DNA of 64,000 nucleotides from Paraburkholderia piptadeniae (GTDB taxonomy: Bacteria; Pseudomonadota; Gammaproteobacteria; Burkholderiales; Burkholderiaceae), in the NCBI RefSeq assembly GCF_900007165.1, contig NZ_CYGY02000056.1, forward strand, positions 80,707-144,706. The letters are read 5' to 3'. Positions 55,059 to 63,787 of the stretch are shown here, piece by piece. Below the pieces are notes generated by a model. That model did no database searches. It had not been told where the DNA came from and saw only the letters and a list, made by a program, of their open reading frames with translations. The position numbers were made by a program, and so were the translations under genes. Position 1 is the first letter of the stretch. Every line of letters begins with the position of its first letter.

Positions 55059-55737
55059 TGATCACAGCAGTTCAAGCGCGTCTTGTTCATCACGGGCGCA
55101 TCGCGCGGTCTCGGCGCACTGATCGTGCAGGCTGCGCTGGCCGATGGCAATGCCGTCGTCGCAGCGGGGCGCAAGGTCGCCGCGATCGACGAGCGGCTCG
55201 GCAAGTCGCCCGCGCTCTTGCGCGTCGCGCTCGACGTGACTGACGAGGCGCAAGCCAAAGCTGCCGTCGTGGCTGCCGTCGAGAAGTTCGGCCGGATCGA
55301 CGTGCTGGTCAACAACGCCGCGTTCGGCCTGCTGGCGGCCCTCGAGGAATCGGGCGACGCCAACGTGCGCCGAGCAATAGACGCCGAATCCCGCGGCCGC
55401 GCGATAGCCGCCGATCGACGACATGTTCGACGCATCCAGGAAGTCAGTCCGGAAGTACCCAGGCTCGACGTGGCTCGTCGTCGGCAAAGAGATCATCGAC
55501 GACTATGACGAGACCTCGGGCAACGTACGCCGGTTCGCCATCCGGATGAACCACAGCCAGCCTGACGATCCCGAGAAGCTGGCGACGCGGCCCTGGTCAC
55601 GCTGGCCGATGCGTAAATGCCGCCGCTACGCCTTCCGCTCGGCACGGATACGCTGAAGGCCAACGCGGAAAAGAACAATGACGTCGGAAACGCAGACATG
55701 GAAGGCCTTGTCGGAATCGACCGACTTTCCGCTGTGA
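55059..55737 (+). pseudogene. Short-chain dehydrogenase pseudogene with two internally inverted segments
   Basis: The N-terminal half is on the plus strand (FITGASRGLGALIVQAAL, VDVTDEAQAK as LDVTDEAQAK, GRIDVLVNNAAFGLLA) to about 55366, but the start codon is lost behind a stop. At 55367-55471 the family motifs appear only on the minus strand: VEPGYFRTDFLDAS and, directly after it, SSIGGYRAAAGFGVYCS. The plus strand resumes with IIDDYDETSGNVRRFAI from about 55490, then a frameshift near 55585 and a TAA, ending ESTDFPL and TGA at 55737. The linking parts of the Rossmann fold are missing. Original enzyme: NAD(P)-dependent SDR following DUF1348. Confidence 0.85.
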
Positions 55738-55768
55738 TGCATATTTGACCGGACGAAAGTGAAGCGAA

Positions 55769-55876
55769 ATGCGAATTCTACCCACGCTCGCCGTGCTCGC
55801 AGCAGCGGGCACGTGTTCGGCCACCGCTCATGCTGCTTCACCGCGCGAATGCTCGCTGCCCGACGTACGTCTGTGA
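55769..55876 (+). pseudogene. Truncated secreted protein: signal peptide only
   Basis: 35 codons: MRILPTLAVLAAAGTCSATA then HAASPRECSLPDVRL and stop. The hydrophobic core and alanine-rich cleavage region form a good signal peptide, but almost nothing follows. It is probably the 5' remnant of a secreted protein gene cut at about 55876. Confidence 0.45.
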
Positions 55877-55879
55877 CCA

Positions 55880-56128
55880 AAGATTGTTATTGGCCGGTAG
55901 CACGCATTTGCGCAAACCGCCAGTAGCCGCCTCTCCAATGCCAATTCCTGAACGTCGGCAACATGGCCGAATTGTGCGCGTAGCTCGTCCGGCAGGTTCC
56001 GAGTAATGCAGCCGTTCCAACGGCAGGTTTCGCCGCTCGCTGAACGGCACGTTGTGGCCGCACTGCATCTCACGACCGAGCGCCACGATCGTCTCGGGGG
56101 CGACCAGCCAATTGCGTGAGCGAAACAT
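55880..56128 (-). pseudogene. Decayed minus-strand gene fragment
   Basis: Two frames complement one another: 56128 onward reads MFRSRNWLVAPETIVALGRE then MQCGHNVPFSERRNLPLERL, and near 56000 plausible sequence shifts to the neighbouring frame (NLPDELRAQFGHVADVQELA, LERRLLAVCANACYRPIT). A single frameshift would join them into one open sequence of about 80 residues. Family not recognised. Confidence 0.4.
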
Positions 56129-56384
56129 TGTTGTTTATTTCGATGATGAGTTAGTTGCGTCATGCGCGAGGTATCTCAGCGCAAGCTTTCCGGGTTTTTC
56201 GGCAAAGTGACGAGGCTTAAAGTAACCTGATCCCGACGTGTCACCTGCAAAAGGATCGAGCGTGACAATCCCCTGAAGCCGCCAAGTACGCACCGTACAC
56301 CCCTCGGCAGCAGACACGCCCGGGGAAGCACGTGGCGAGTTCGTCCATACCGGAGCAAGGGCTATCGTAATCGGAGAGTTTCCC
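56129..56384. other. Intergenic stretch before the secreted protein gene
   Basis: A minus-strand frame of 95 codons covers it (56135-56422, RTWRLQGIVTLDPFAGDTSG) and overlaps the start of the plus-strand gene. It might be another fragment, but no family was recognised. Confidence 0.3.
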
Positions 56385-56951
56385 ATGAAGAAGACCGGAC
56401 AACTCCTGTTGGCTTTCGGCATCTTCTCCTTATCGCTGTTCGTTCATGCAGATCCAGTCAAACTGGAGTTTGTTGTGAACATCAAAACCGGCGAACGAGG
56501 TATGCCCAATCAATACGAGAAGCTCGAACTCGGCGAGGGCAGCGGGCGCTACGTCGCTGCTCTTAAGCAAAGCGGAAAGGTGACAAGCAAAGGCCTGCTT
56601 GAGGGTGCAACCGTTCTCGATTGGGGGTTTCATGAGGTTCCGACCGAAGAAGCAGCCGCAGCTGGCTGGAACGAAGCAGAACCGAACGGTGGAGGTCCTG
56701 GCTATCTCGTATTCACCCTTCCGTCGGGTGACAAGCTCACCATGCGGCTTCAAATGCATCTCCAGTATGTTCCTCAGGTGCAAGGAGATCCTCGGCCCTT
56801 CATCTTCGGCCTTTGGCAGATTGTCGGCGCCAGCGGGAGTTTGAGCCACTTACAAGGAACAGGGGTGATTCGCGTAGAGCGACCGTCAGCAGAAGAACGT
56901 TTGTGGGTCCTCGAGGGGGAAGTCGGCCGCTCGAAGAGTGCCTCACAGTAG
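56385..56951 (+). CDS. Secreted hypothetical protein
   Basis: 188 residues after CGGAGAGTTTCCC. Signal peptide (MKKTGQLLLAFGIFSLSLFV, cleaved near HA-DPVK). The mature part is beta-rich with GGGPGYLVFTLPSGDKLTMR and ends GEVGRSKSASQ. No cysteines or family motif recognised. Codon use is less GC-biased than the core genes, fitting an acquired gene. Confidence 0.65.
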   Translation: MKKTGQLLLAFGIFSLSLFVHADPVKLEFVVNIKTGERGMPNQYEKLELGEGSGRYVAALKQSGKVTSKGLLEGATVLDWGFHEVPTEEAAAAGWNEAEPNGGGPGYLVFTLPSGDKLTMRLQMHLQYVPQVQGDPRPFIFGLWQIVGASGSLSHLQGTGVIRVERPSAEERLWVLEGEVGRSKSASQ

Positions 56952-57113
56952 TTGCCCCAAGACTCCCGACCATCTCAGGACTTGCGCAGCTGCTACCGGA
57001 ACGTCGTCAAGCGTTCGAACGGCAATGCCAGACTTCTTCGTTGAACGGCTGTTATCTGGTGCGGAGACGACGCCCGAACGTCCGGACAGCCCGGCGAGCG
57101 AATGACGATTGAT
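56952..57113. other. Non-coding spacer
   Basis: No gene supported; precedes the inverted-repeat element. Confidence 0.3.
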
Positions 57114-57278
57114 GGCCGATAGTGTTGAAAAACTCTTTGATCGGATGCTCTGCCTGGTTAGAGGGTCCTCTTACCCCTAACCGATGCTCACGAGCGGCTT
57201 GTAGAGCGATCTGAGAGGTCGATTTTTCGCGACACGGTCACGCCGCGGCGATGAGCGAGTTTTTCAACAGAATCGGCC
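57114..57278. repeat. 165-bp element bounded by 22-bp inverted repeats (MITE-like)
   Basis: Left end 57114-57135 and right end 57257-57278 match in inverse orientation at 20 of 22 positions; the identical inner part is TGTTGAAAAACTC and the outer part GGCCGAT. An imperfect hairpin (GGTTAG...CTAACC, 57156-57182) lies inside. No transposase frame is present. The end sequence resembles those of some IS families, from memory. Confidence 0.55.
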
Positions 57279-57330
57279 GACTGCTGCCCGATGTGGGTCG
57301 GGTTCCGCCGACCACATCGGGCAGCAGTCG
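57278..57330. repeat. Long palindrome adjoining the inverted-repeat element
   Basis: Perfect 19-bp arms (57278-57296 and 57312-57330, CGACTGCTGCCCGATGTGG) extended by four further pairs after a one-base bulge, with a six-base loop. There is no T-run. It starts where the inverted-repeat element ends. Confidence 0.8.
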
Positions 57331-57629
57331 ACCCACTCCGGTCATACGCGACTGCGCTGGCACGATGGCCGCTTTCAAGCACACAGCAGCCATCTTTACT
57401 GTGACATAGGCTGCGTTTCACTCGGCGGCCGCTGCGGTGAGCCTGACCCGGTATCGTCCTGTTCAGAACCGGAGATTTCCGGCGATACCCAAGAACGTAG
57501 TCGACTCGTTTCATCTTGTAATGCCGCCTCCATTGGCAGTTTGTGAACCGACAGTGAAGCAATTCACACAACGCACTGATCTGGAAAAAACTACTTAAGC
57601 TGATCTGTTTGCGGCGGACCGAGTTCGAC
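57331..57629. other. Non-coding stretch
   Basis: A minus-strand frame covers it (57188-57718) but its translation is basic and without pattern, and it includes the palindrome, so I do not call it a gene. Confidence 0.35.
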
Positions 57630-57935
57630 CTAATCCCCTCGGAATAAGGCAGCGCGAATGATGAAATTGTTGGAGTCGACCAGGATGCTTGCGCCAATAG
57701 TGTCACGCGCGTTGACATAACCGCTGAATCTCCTAGGAGGGACGGTCAAGCCCCCGTCTTTGAAGTACGCGAACCCGGTAACGCCGCAGGTGGCATCGCA
57801 GCGGGTTCCGTAAACCCGACCGCCGTCCTGGATTGCGGTGGTGATAAATGAGGTAAATCCAGTTGGCAGCGCGATCTGGTGGTCGAATGAGACATAGCGA
57901 TAGCGAGCCTCCTGCGCATGGCCCTCAACTAATGC
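57630..57935 (-). pseudogene. Fragment of a secreted repeat protein (HAF-repeat-like)
   Basis: A 101-codon frame without a usable start, closed upstream by a stop at 57936-57938. It reads RYRYVSFDHQIALPTGFTSF, ITTAIQDGGRVYGTRCDATC, GVTGFAYFKDGGLTV, RDTIGASILVDSNNFIIRAA. The IQDGGRVYGT phrase and its spacing recall the HAF family of extracellular repeats. It appears to be the C-terminal remnant of a larger gene. Confidence 0.4.
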
Positions 57936-57938
57936 CTA

Positions 57939-59349
57939 GCCCTAGGATTCTAATCCGCATCTGTGTCATTTTCATTACTTCACGCCTTATAACCTAGACG
58001 CTCAGACCGTTGCAAACGGGGGTTTCTAATCACCCACTGACGATGACGTTCAGAGCGTAACCGCGATCCGCTGGCGCGACAGGTAGCTCTGAGTGACGAA
58101 GAGGAGCAGGATCCTTCAATAAGAGTGAAGTGCTTCTGTGCGATGACGTCAACCATTTCTGCAGGCGGTCCAACTAGCGTTCAAGCAACCGTCCATGCGT
58201 CATATGTGCATAGCGACTTCCGAATGCCTAAGCGGTTGCTAGCGGTAGTGGTTAACCGCCAGCCCGTTCTCACGCTTCGTACTCTATTTACTCTGCAAAT
58301 AGAACATTGCAGTTTTCTTTTTATTCGCTGCGATCCGCCAGGTCATCCCCTTTTCGCCGTAACCACGCCATCCAGGAAACGGCGCCGACTTTTGATTCAG
58401 ATCGGTAACCAATCGCACTGGCGACACTCAATTGAAGCAGTTACGGATCTGTTGCATCCTGCCGCGTTTGCGAAGAGTGCTGTCATTACCATTGCCGCGA
58501 CGGAGAACAACGCAACCAAACTGCGCAACGACTCGTCGTGCGTATTCCAGAACCTCAGGGTTATCGTATCAACGAGTACGGCAACGCGACATTCAACTGG
58601 AAAAGATCTGAGCGCATTTCACGAATGGTCGGACAGTTGCTAGCCACTGTTGGCGGCCAATGCGACACATTCGCAAAGTGCGCTCACTGATTCGGTCTCT
58701 CTTACCTGTTAATGTGTTCCAGCGCACATTCCTACTGGGTTCCCTATTCCGCTTTTCCAATCCCGTCATATGCTAAACGAAAAAATGACCGGCAACTTTC
58801 GACAACGGCACTAACTACGTGGTAACTACGTGGCCTCACAGTCCGTGCCTATCGTCGTCTCCTTCTTTCTAACCCTCTACGGCCACCCAATGTGCGGTGG
58901 CGGGCCCACCTTTTGTCGGTGGCAGCGCAATTCCTTCCGAGGGTGCATCACCTGTTCACGGTTTCGCAGTGGTGTCGATAACGACGGCAAAACGAACTTA
59001 ACGACGGGGGCCATAAAATTCGGATGAGGTGACCTGCTGGAGCCATGCTGCGCAACCGTTTTGGCAAGGCCGATACCCGCTAGCGACACATTCATGAACG
59101 CTGCGCGTTAGCGAGCACGTATCACGGTGTTGTTGAGCGACAGCAGCGAGTAGACGGTGGTGTAAATCACCTGCGAGATGATTCACAAACAGTAGACGGA
59201 TCTGGCACTTATCATTACGGAGTACTACATGTAATAGCATTTTGTTTAATAAGGATTGCTATGCATCAAGAATTATTTCGCTAGCGCGCAAGTATCGCGT
59301 TGAGCGTCTTCACATTTTTTGCCGGCCAGCCCGGCAGCGGAAAACTCTC
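57939..59349. other. 1.4-kb low-GC non-coding stretch
   Basis: No gene supported. A 172-codon plus-strand frame at 58125-58643 has no signal, domain or ribosome site. Direct repeat TAACTACGTGG occurs twice near 58808-58832. The last 150 bp before 59350 presumably contain the promoter of the lipoprotein gene. Confidence 0.4.
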
Positions 59350-61128
59350 ATGATCAAAAGACGTCAATTTCTCGGCTGCCTGACGGCGCTCGGCGGCAGC
59401 TATGTCCTCAGCGGATGCGGGGGCAGCGGGTCCGACTCGGGCGCTGACGGCACCGCCCTTGCCAAGGCAGCGAACAAGGCGGCAACTGCGTCTGCGAACG
59501 GCACAACGATTCCACCGACCGGAAAGATTATCGATAACCAGAGCTCCGTCTGGACGCTGAGAGGAGGCTCGGTCTATTTGAATGGTGTGAAAGCCGGCAA
59601 CAACTACAACGTCACGCTGGTGCTATGGTATGGCGGTGACGTTTACCATCAGGGAACAGGCGGCCAGTTTTACGGATGGAATGGCTCGACATGGATCGCA
59701 TGCAACGATCCTCGGGTCGGCACCTCTGCGGACGGCACGACGATTCCACCGGCCACCTCGATTATCGATAAACAGAGCTCCGTCTGGACGCTGAGTGGTG
59801 GCTCGGTCTATTTGAATGGTGTGAAAGCCGGCAATAACTACAACGTCACGCTGGTGCTATGGTATGGCGGCGTTATCTACCATCAGGGGACAGGTGGCCA
59901 GTTTTACGGATGGAATGGCTCGACATGGATCGCATCCAACGATCCCCGTGGCACCTCCGCGGACGGCACGACGATTCCTTCTGCGGACTACATCATCGAC
60001 AAGGTCGGTGCGGTATGGACGGTTGTCAACGGGGTCATCTATCGCAACAACCAGACTGTCGGCAATACGTACAACGTTTCGCTGCTGCTATGGTACGGAG
60101 GCAAGATCTGGCATTGCGGAACAGGCGGCCAGTTCTATGTGTGCAACGACGTCGACATCTGGCTGCCGTGCAATGATCCGCGTATCGTCACCGCTGCGAC
60201 TGCGGGTACGTTTTACGGGATCAACGGACACTACGACTATCGTTACACGCCTGCCCAGATCGTATCGATCATGAAGAACATGGGCTCCTCGACGTATCGG
60301 GTCGGCTGTATAGACGACCCGACATCACTCAACGCAGTCGTGAATCTCGCTCAGGCGTTCCGGTCGGCGGGACTGACCTTGTTCGTGCTCATCGATCTCG
60401 GCATTTACGATAGCAACCGCGCAATATTCTCGAGCGAATCGATTGCGTACGAGCGCGGGCGGTCCTGTGCGGCAACGGTCGCCAACGCGCTTGCCCCGTA
60501 TGGTGTGACGATGTACGAGTGCGGCAATGAGTTGACGCGGGAAAGCGACATCATTCTCGATTCCACCAATGCCGGCACGAAGGCCGTGGATTTCAACAAC
60601 ACCAACTGGCCGATCATGCGCGGTGTGATGCGCGGCATGATCGACGGCGTCAAGTCTGTGCAGCCTGCCGCGAAATGCGGCGTCAATTTCTGCGTGGCTG
60701 ACATCGGCGCATCCGATGCGCTGTGGGACGGCATGCAGCCGGATGGAACGGGCGGCTATCCCACGGTACGGTGGGACATGACGACGTGGCACAACTACGA
60801 AGTCTACGGCGACATCTTCAACATCGGGATCGACGGTGCAGGTCCGGGCTTCGATCTGCCGGCGTACTGCAAGGCCCGCTACGGTGCGCCGTTCCTGCTC
60901 ACCGAATGGAACACGGGGCCAGAAAAAACAGAGGCCTATCGGGCGACCTACATCAGTTCGCAATATGCCAACTATTTCCAGGCCAGAAAGACAAAAAACA
61001 TCCAGTCGGTGATGTACTACGAACTTGACAGCGGAGACGCGACCTACGGCCTGATGATCGATGGTGCCATCTTGAGTCAGCCTTATGGCGCATTCACCGG
61101 CTTTATCGCGGGGAATCCCGACACCTGA
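59350..61128 (+). CDS. Tat-exported lipoprotein with three tandem repeats and a glycosidase-like domain
   Basis: 592 residues from ATG 59350. A twin-arginine signal (MIKRRQFLGCLTALGG) ends in lipobox LSGC (Cys 23). Three repeats of about 75 residues (50-122, 128-199, 205-278) share DGTTIP, SSVWT, GNNYNV, LWYGG, GTGGQFYGWNGSTWI and NDPR. The C-terminal 310 residues look like a TIM-barrel glycosidase of clan A: acid/base candidate E394 in YECGNELTRE and nucleophile E519 in PFLLTEWNTG, 125 residues apart. Probably an anchored enzyme acting on polysaccharide, with the repeats binding sugar (inference). An upstream in-frame start at 59242 would hide the Tat signal. Confidence 0.8.
   Translation: MIKRRQFLGCLTALGGSYVLSGCGGSGSDSGADGTALAKAANKAATASANGTTIPPTGKIIDNQSSVWTLRGGSVYLNGVKAGNNYNVTLVLWYGGDVYHQGTGGQFYGWNGSTWIACNDPRVGTSADGTTIPPATSIIDKQSSVWTLSGGSVYLNGVKAGNNYNVTLVLWYGGVIYHQGTGGQFYGWNGSTWIASNDPRGTSADGTTIPSADYIIDKVGAVWTVVNGVIYRNNQTVGNTYNVSLLLWYGGKIWHCGTGGQFYVCNDVDIWLPCNDPRIVTAATAGTFYGINGHYDYRYTPAQIVSIMKNMGSSTYRVGCIDDPTSLNAVVNLAQAFRSAGLTLFVLIDLGIYDSNRAIFSSESIAYERGRSCAATVANALAPYGVTMYECGNELTRESDIILDSTNAGTKAVDFNNTNWPIMRGVMRGMIDGVKSVQPAAKCGVNFCVADIGASDALWDGMQPDGTGGYPTVRWDMTTWHNYEVYGDIFNIGIDGAGPGFDLPAYCKARYGAPFLLTEWNTGPEKTEAYRATYISSQYANYFQARKTKNIQSVMYYELDSGDATYGLMIDGAILSQPYGAFTGFIAGNPDT
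59501..60187 (+). repeat. Three tandem DNA repeats inside the lipoprotein gene
   Basis: Units begin near 59501, 59735 and 59966 (periods 234 and 231 bp). The first two are nearly identical at DNA level over more than 200 bp, the third is diverged, so the first pair is a recent duplication and could recombine. Confidence 0.85.
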
Positions 61129-62839
61129 CGGTGTCGCCCGGTAAGCCTACGCGAGCGGTCTGTTTGGCGGGCACACCATAACTTGCAAAAAGGGCGACGC
61201 GAACTTGTGATATGTCGAGAACGCGTCGCGCGAAGTAACGTAGACGCACCCGTTATAGGGCGCATCGTCCCTTTCGTGCATGTTTGGCCCACAACTGCGC
61301 TTTGCTGGCAATCGCGGCTGGAGTTCTCGTTTGGTTTTTTGCGATCGTGCTGACATTCGGACGGTCCAGTCGCAGTCCCGGACCGGAATGCAGCCTCGTC
61401 AAAGCGCAGCAGATGTCCGATAGGACAGCGTGCGGTAACCCGACAGGTTGATCAGATATCGCGTGTGATCAACAGTCAGGCCGCGCGCCTCGAATCAGGT
61501 GGCCAGCCATTCCATGACCCGTTCGATCGCGGGTTTGTTCGTCTGATACATCCGGCGCAGCGTGTGATATTTTCCAGGGCTGCGTCACGCCCCGAGTTGG
61601 CCGGAAAGAAAATGGCGACGCGATGCGAGCCCGCTGCCACGTCAACGCGAACAGTTCTGCCAATTCGCTGGCGGGACCTGATTCTTCCTTTTTTGCGATA
61701 CCCGTCGCCCCCCACCAGCCTTTGGGGGCGACGACGCGAATTCCGGATCGAGTCGCACGCCTATCGCATCGAGCACTGGCTGGTTCTCTGCGTGCCACGA
61801 TTCCAGCGCTTCGGTTTCGGCCCGGACGCGCGAGCGCACGCTCTCGTCGAGTGATGTACGGCAATGCTGCTGGTCACCCGCGAAAAGTCCGCGAGGAACA
61901 ACGGCGCCCAGTTATCGCGGCCGACGGCATAGTTGCAGAAGGCGCCATTGCAATATGAATAGCACAGGATATCGACACTCGCCCTGTCGAAAGCAGATTC
62001 AATGCGGCGATGCGGCGCGGTCACTGGCGCAACAACCGGGGAAGCTGCGTCAGCCGCCAGACAGTTGAGCGTTGAGACAGGCACACAGCCAAGCCTCCGG
62101 AACAAGCAATCCAGCATAGCCACGCACGCCAACTGGATGGAACTTGCGCAGGAAGCGCGTGGTTTGCTCCCCGATGTCCGACTGGTCCCTCACGCCATTC
62201 GAGACGAGGAAGTCGAAGTGATCCATCACCTTGTCGAACTTCAGCATCAGCAACAGCAAGTGCGCGAGGTGTACTGCCCAGTTGTGTTGATCGGGGCCGC
62301 ACCAGCCATGTTTTGCCTGACATCGCGAACCGCATTGACAGAGTAGTGGCCATCGGCGCCTGCATGCTGACCGACCTCGCTGGCCTGCGCAGGCATTCGC
62401 TACGCAGCGAGAGCGCATTATTCGCACTGCGCGATTCTGGATACGGCTGCCTTTTGTCCGAAATTCACTGGTAGCCTCGTACATCGTGGATTACAGTATT
62501 TTTGCTATGCGACCTTAAAGCGTGGCTGACTCACGAAGTCACAACTGCGCGGACTTTTGTGCAACCCGCTTCTGCACGTGTCCGCCGACACCGAGCGAAA
62601 AATGGCTGCTCGGTGAAGGGCGTCGCCATTCATTGTTCTGGCCCACGCCACACTCCTCTACACACGGCCGTGCCGACGACCTCGCGTTCTCTCGTCGCTT
62701 GCTCAGCAAACGAGGGCTGCGAGGAATTACTGCAGCCATTTTTGTTTCATCTATTTGAATCGTGCGCCTGAACCCGCCTGACCATAGGCCCCTGTGCGTC
62801 GTGATGTTAAGCGTCTGATTCGGTGATAAGGAGACGACC
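61129..62839. other. 1.7-kb non-coding or decayed stretch
   Basis: No intact gene. Minus-strand sequence between about 62000 and 61640 shows plausible coding pieces in shifting frames (VGRDNWAPLFLADFSRVTSS, then in another frame EALESWHAENQPVLDAIGVR), which suggests a dead gene of unknown family. The last 60 bp precede the chimeric gene. Confidence 0.4.
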
Positions 62840-63787
62840 ATGAAGGTCAGGTATTTAAGCATTTTGTCGGCGACAGCCGTTGCACTTCTCTCGCTCAGTG
62901 GTGTTGCGCAGGCCGGTGGCCTTTGCTCGAAGGCAACGCTAAACGGACCGTTTAGTTTTATCGGTCACGGAGTGATACTTGGATTGAAAACTGCCGATGG
63001 TACGTTGCATCCGTACACCGCCCCGTCGATCCTCGATGACGTCGCCCTGGTGACGTTCGACGGTATGGGCGGATTTCGCCGCACCGACTTCGGCATGATC
63101 GGCGGGTTGCCGAAAGGGGGGAAGACGACATTCAATCCGGTCCAGCACGGCTTTTACTCGGTGAACTCCGATTGCACCGGCATCATGAAAATCATTTATG
63201 ACGCCGGCGGAGCCGTGCCGGCCGGGGTCGAGACTGATCTGAACATCGTCGTCGCTGCCGATGGGACGCTCATCGAATCCGTTGTCTACAGGGCGGTCAC
63301 CGTGTCAGGTGCTGCCATGGACGGCACGAAGTGTCCAACGGATTGCGAGCAAGGTGTGCAAGAATTCTTTGAGGGGAAAAAGGTCAAAGCGATGGACGAT
63401 GCAGAGGCCACCGTGCGAGACGCGGATGTCATCGTGACCGCCACCACTGCCCTTGAACCAGTCCTGAAGGGGGCGTGGCTCAAGCCCGACGCCCATGTCA
63501 ACGCGATAGGCGCGCCTCGCCCGACCTGGCGGGAGCTGGATGATGACGCCATGACCGCGGGCGCGCTGCTTGTCGACTCTAGCGAGGCCGTGCTCAAGGA
63601 GTCAGGCGACGTGATCCTCTCGAAGGCGCCGATCTATGCGGAAGTGGGTGAGATCTTCGCAGACACGACGCAAAGACCCGCGTCTGAGATTACAGTGTTC
63701 AAGTCCGTCGGGATCGCGATCGAAGATATCGCCGCGGCGCGGCTCGTATACGCCGCCGCGTCCGGTTCTGCGGGACAGGTCACGTGA
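62840..63787 (+). CDS. Chimera: secreted hypothetical protein fused in frame to ornithine cyclodeaminase C-terminus
   Basis: 315 residues after AAGGAGACGACC. Residues 1 to about 173 form a secreted protein: signal peptide ending GVAQA, then CSKATLNGPFSFIGHGVILG and VNSDCTGIMKIIYDAGG, as in burkholderial exported hypotheticals. From about residue 183 the sequence is the C-terminal NAD-binding part of the ornithine cyclodeaminase/mu-crystallin family (ATVRDADVIVTATTALEPVL, AHVNAIGAPRPTWRELDDDA, ESGDVILSKAPIYAEVGEIF, TVFKSVGIAIEDIAAARLVY). The lost N-terminal part of OCD contains substrate residues, so activity is unlikely. The switch lies between 63350 and 63390. Confidence 0.8.
   Translation: MKVRYLSILSATAVALLSLSGVAQAGGLCSKATLNGPFSFIGHGVILGLKTADGTLHPYTAPSILDDVALVTFDGMGGFRRTDFGMIGGLPKGGKTTFNPVQHGFYSVNSDCTGIMKIIYDAGGAVPAGVETDLNIVVAADGTLIESVVYRAVTVSGAAMDGTKCPTDCEQGVQEFFEGKKVKAMDDAEATVRDADVIVTATTALEPVLKGAWLKPDAHVNAIGAPRPTWRELDDDAMTAGALLVDSSEAVLKESGDVILSKAPIYAEVGEIFADTTQRPASEITVFKSVGIAIEDIAAARLVYAAASGSAGQVT

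Noticed and set aside
57188..57718. 176-codon minus-strand frame as a gene
   Set aside because: It runs through the palindrome and inverted-repeat element and overlaps the better-supported fragment at 57630 in another frame.
58125..58643. 172-codon plus-strand frame as a gene
   Set aside because: No ribosome site, signal or recognisable motif, and amino acid use looks random; it lies in a low-GC non-coding stretch.
61465..62484. Overlapping frames on both strands in the 61.4-62.5 kb stretch
   Set aside because: None is complete or has a recognisable domain; plausible pieces change frame repeatedly, so at most a dead gene is present.
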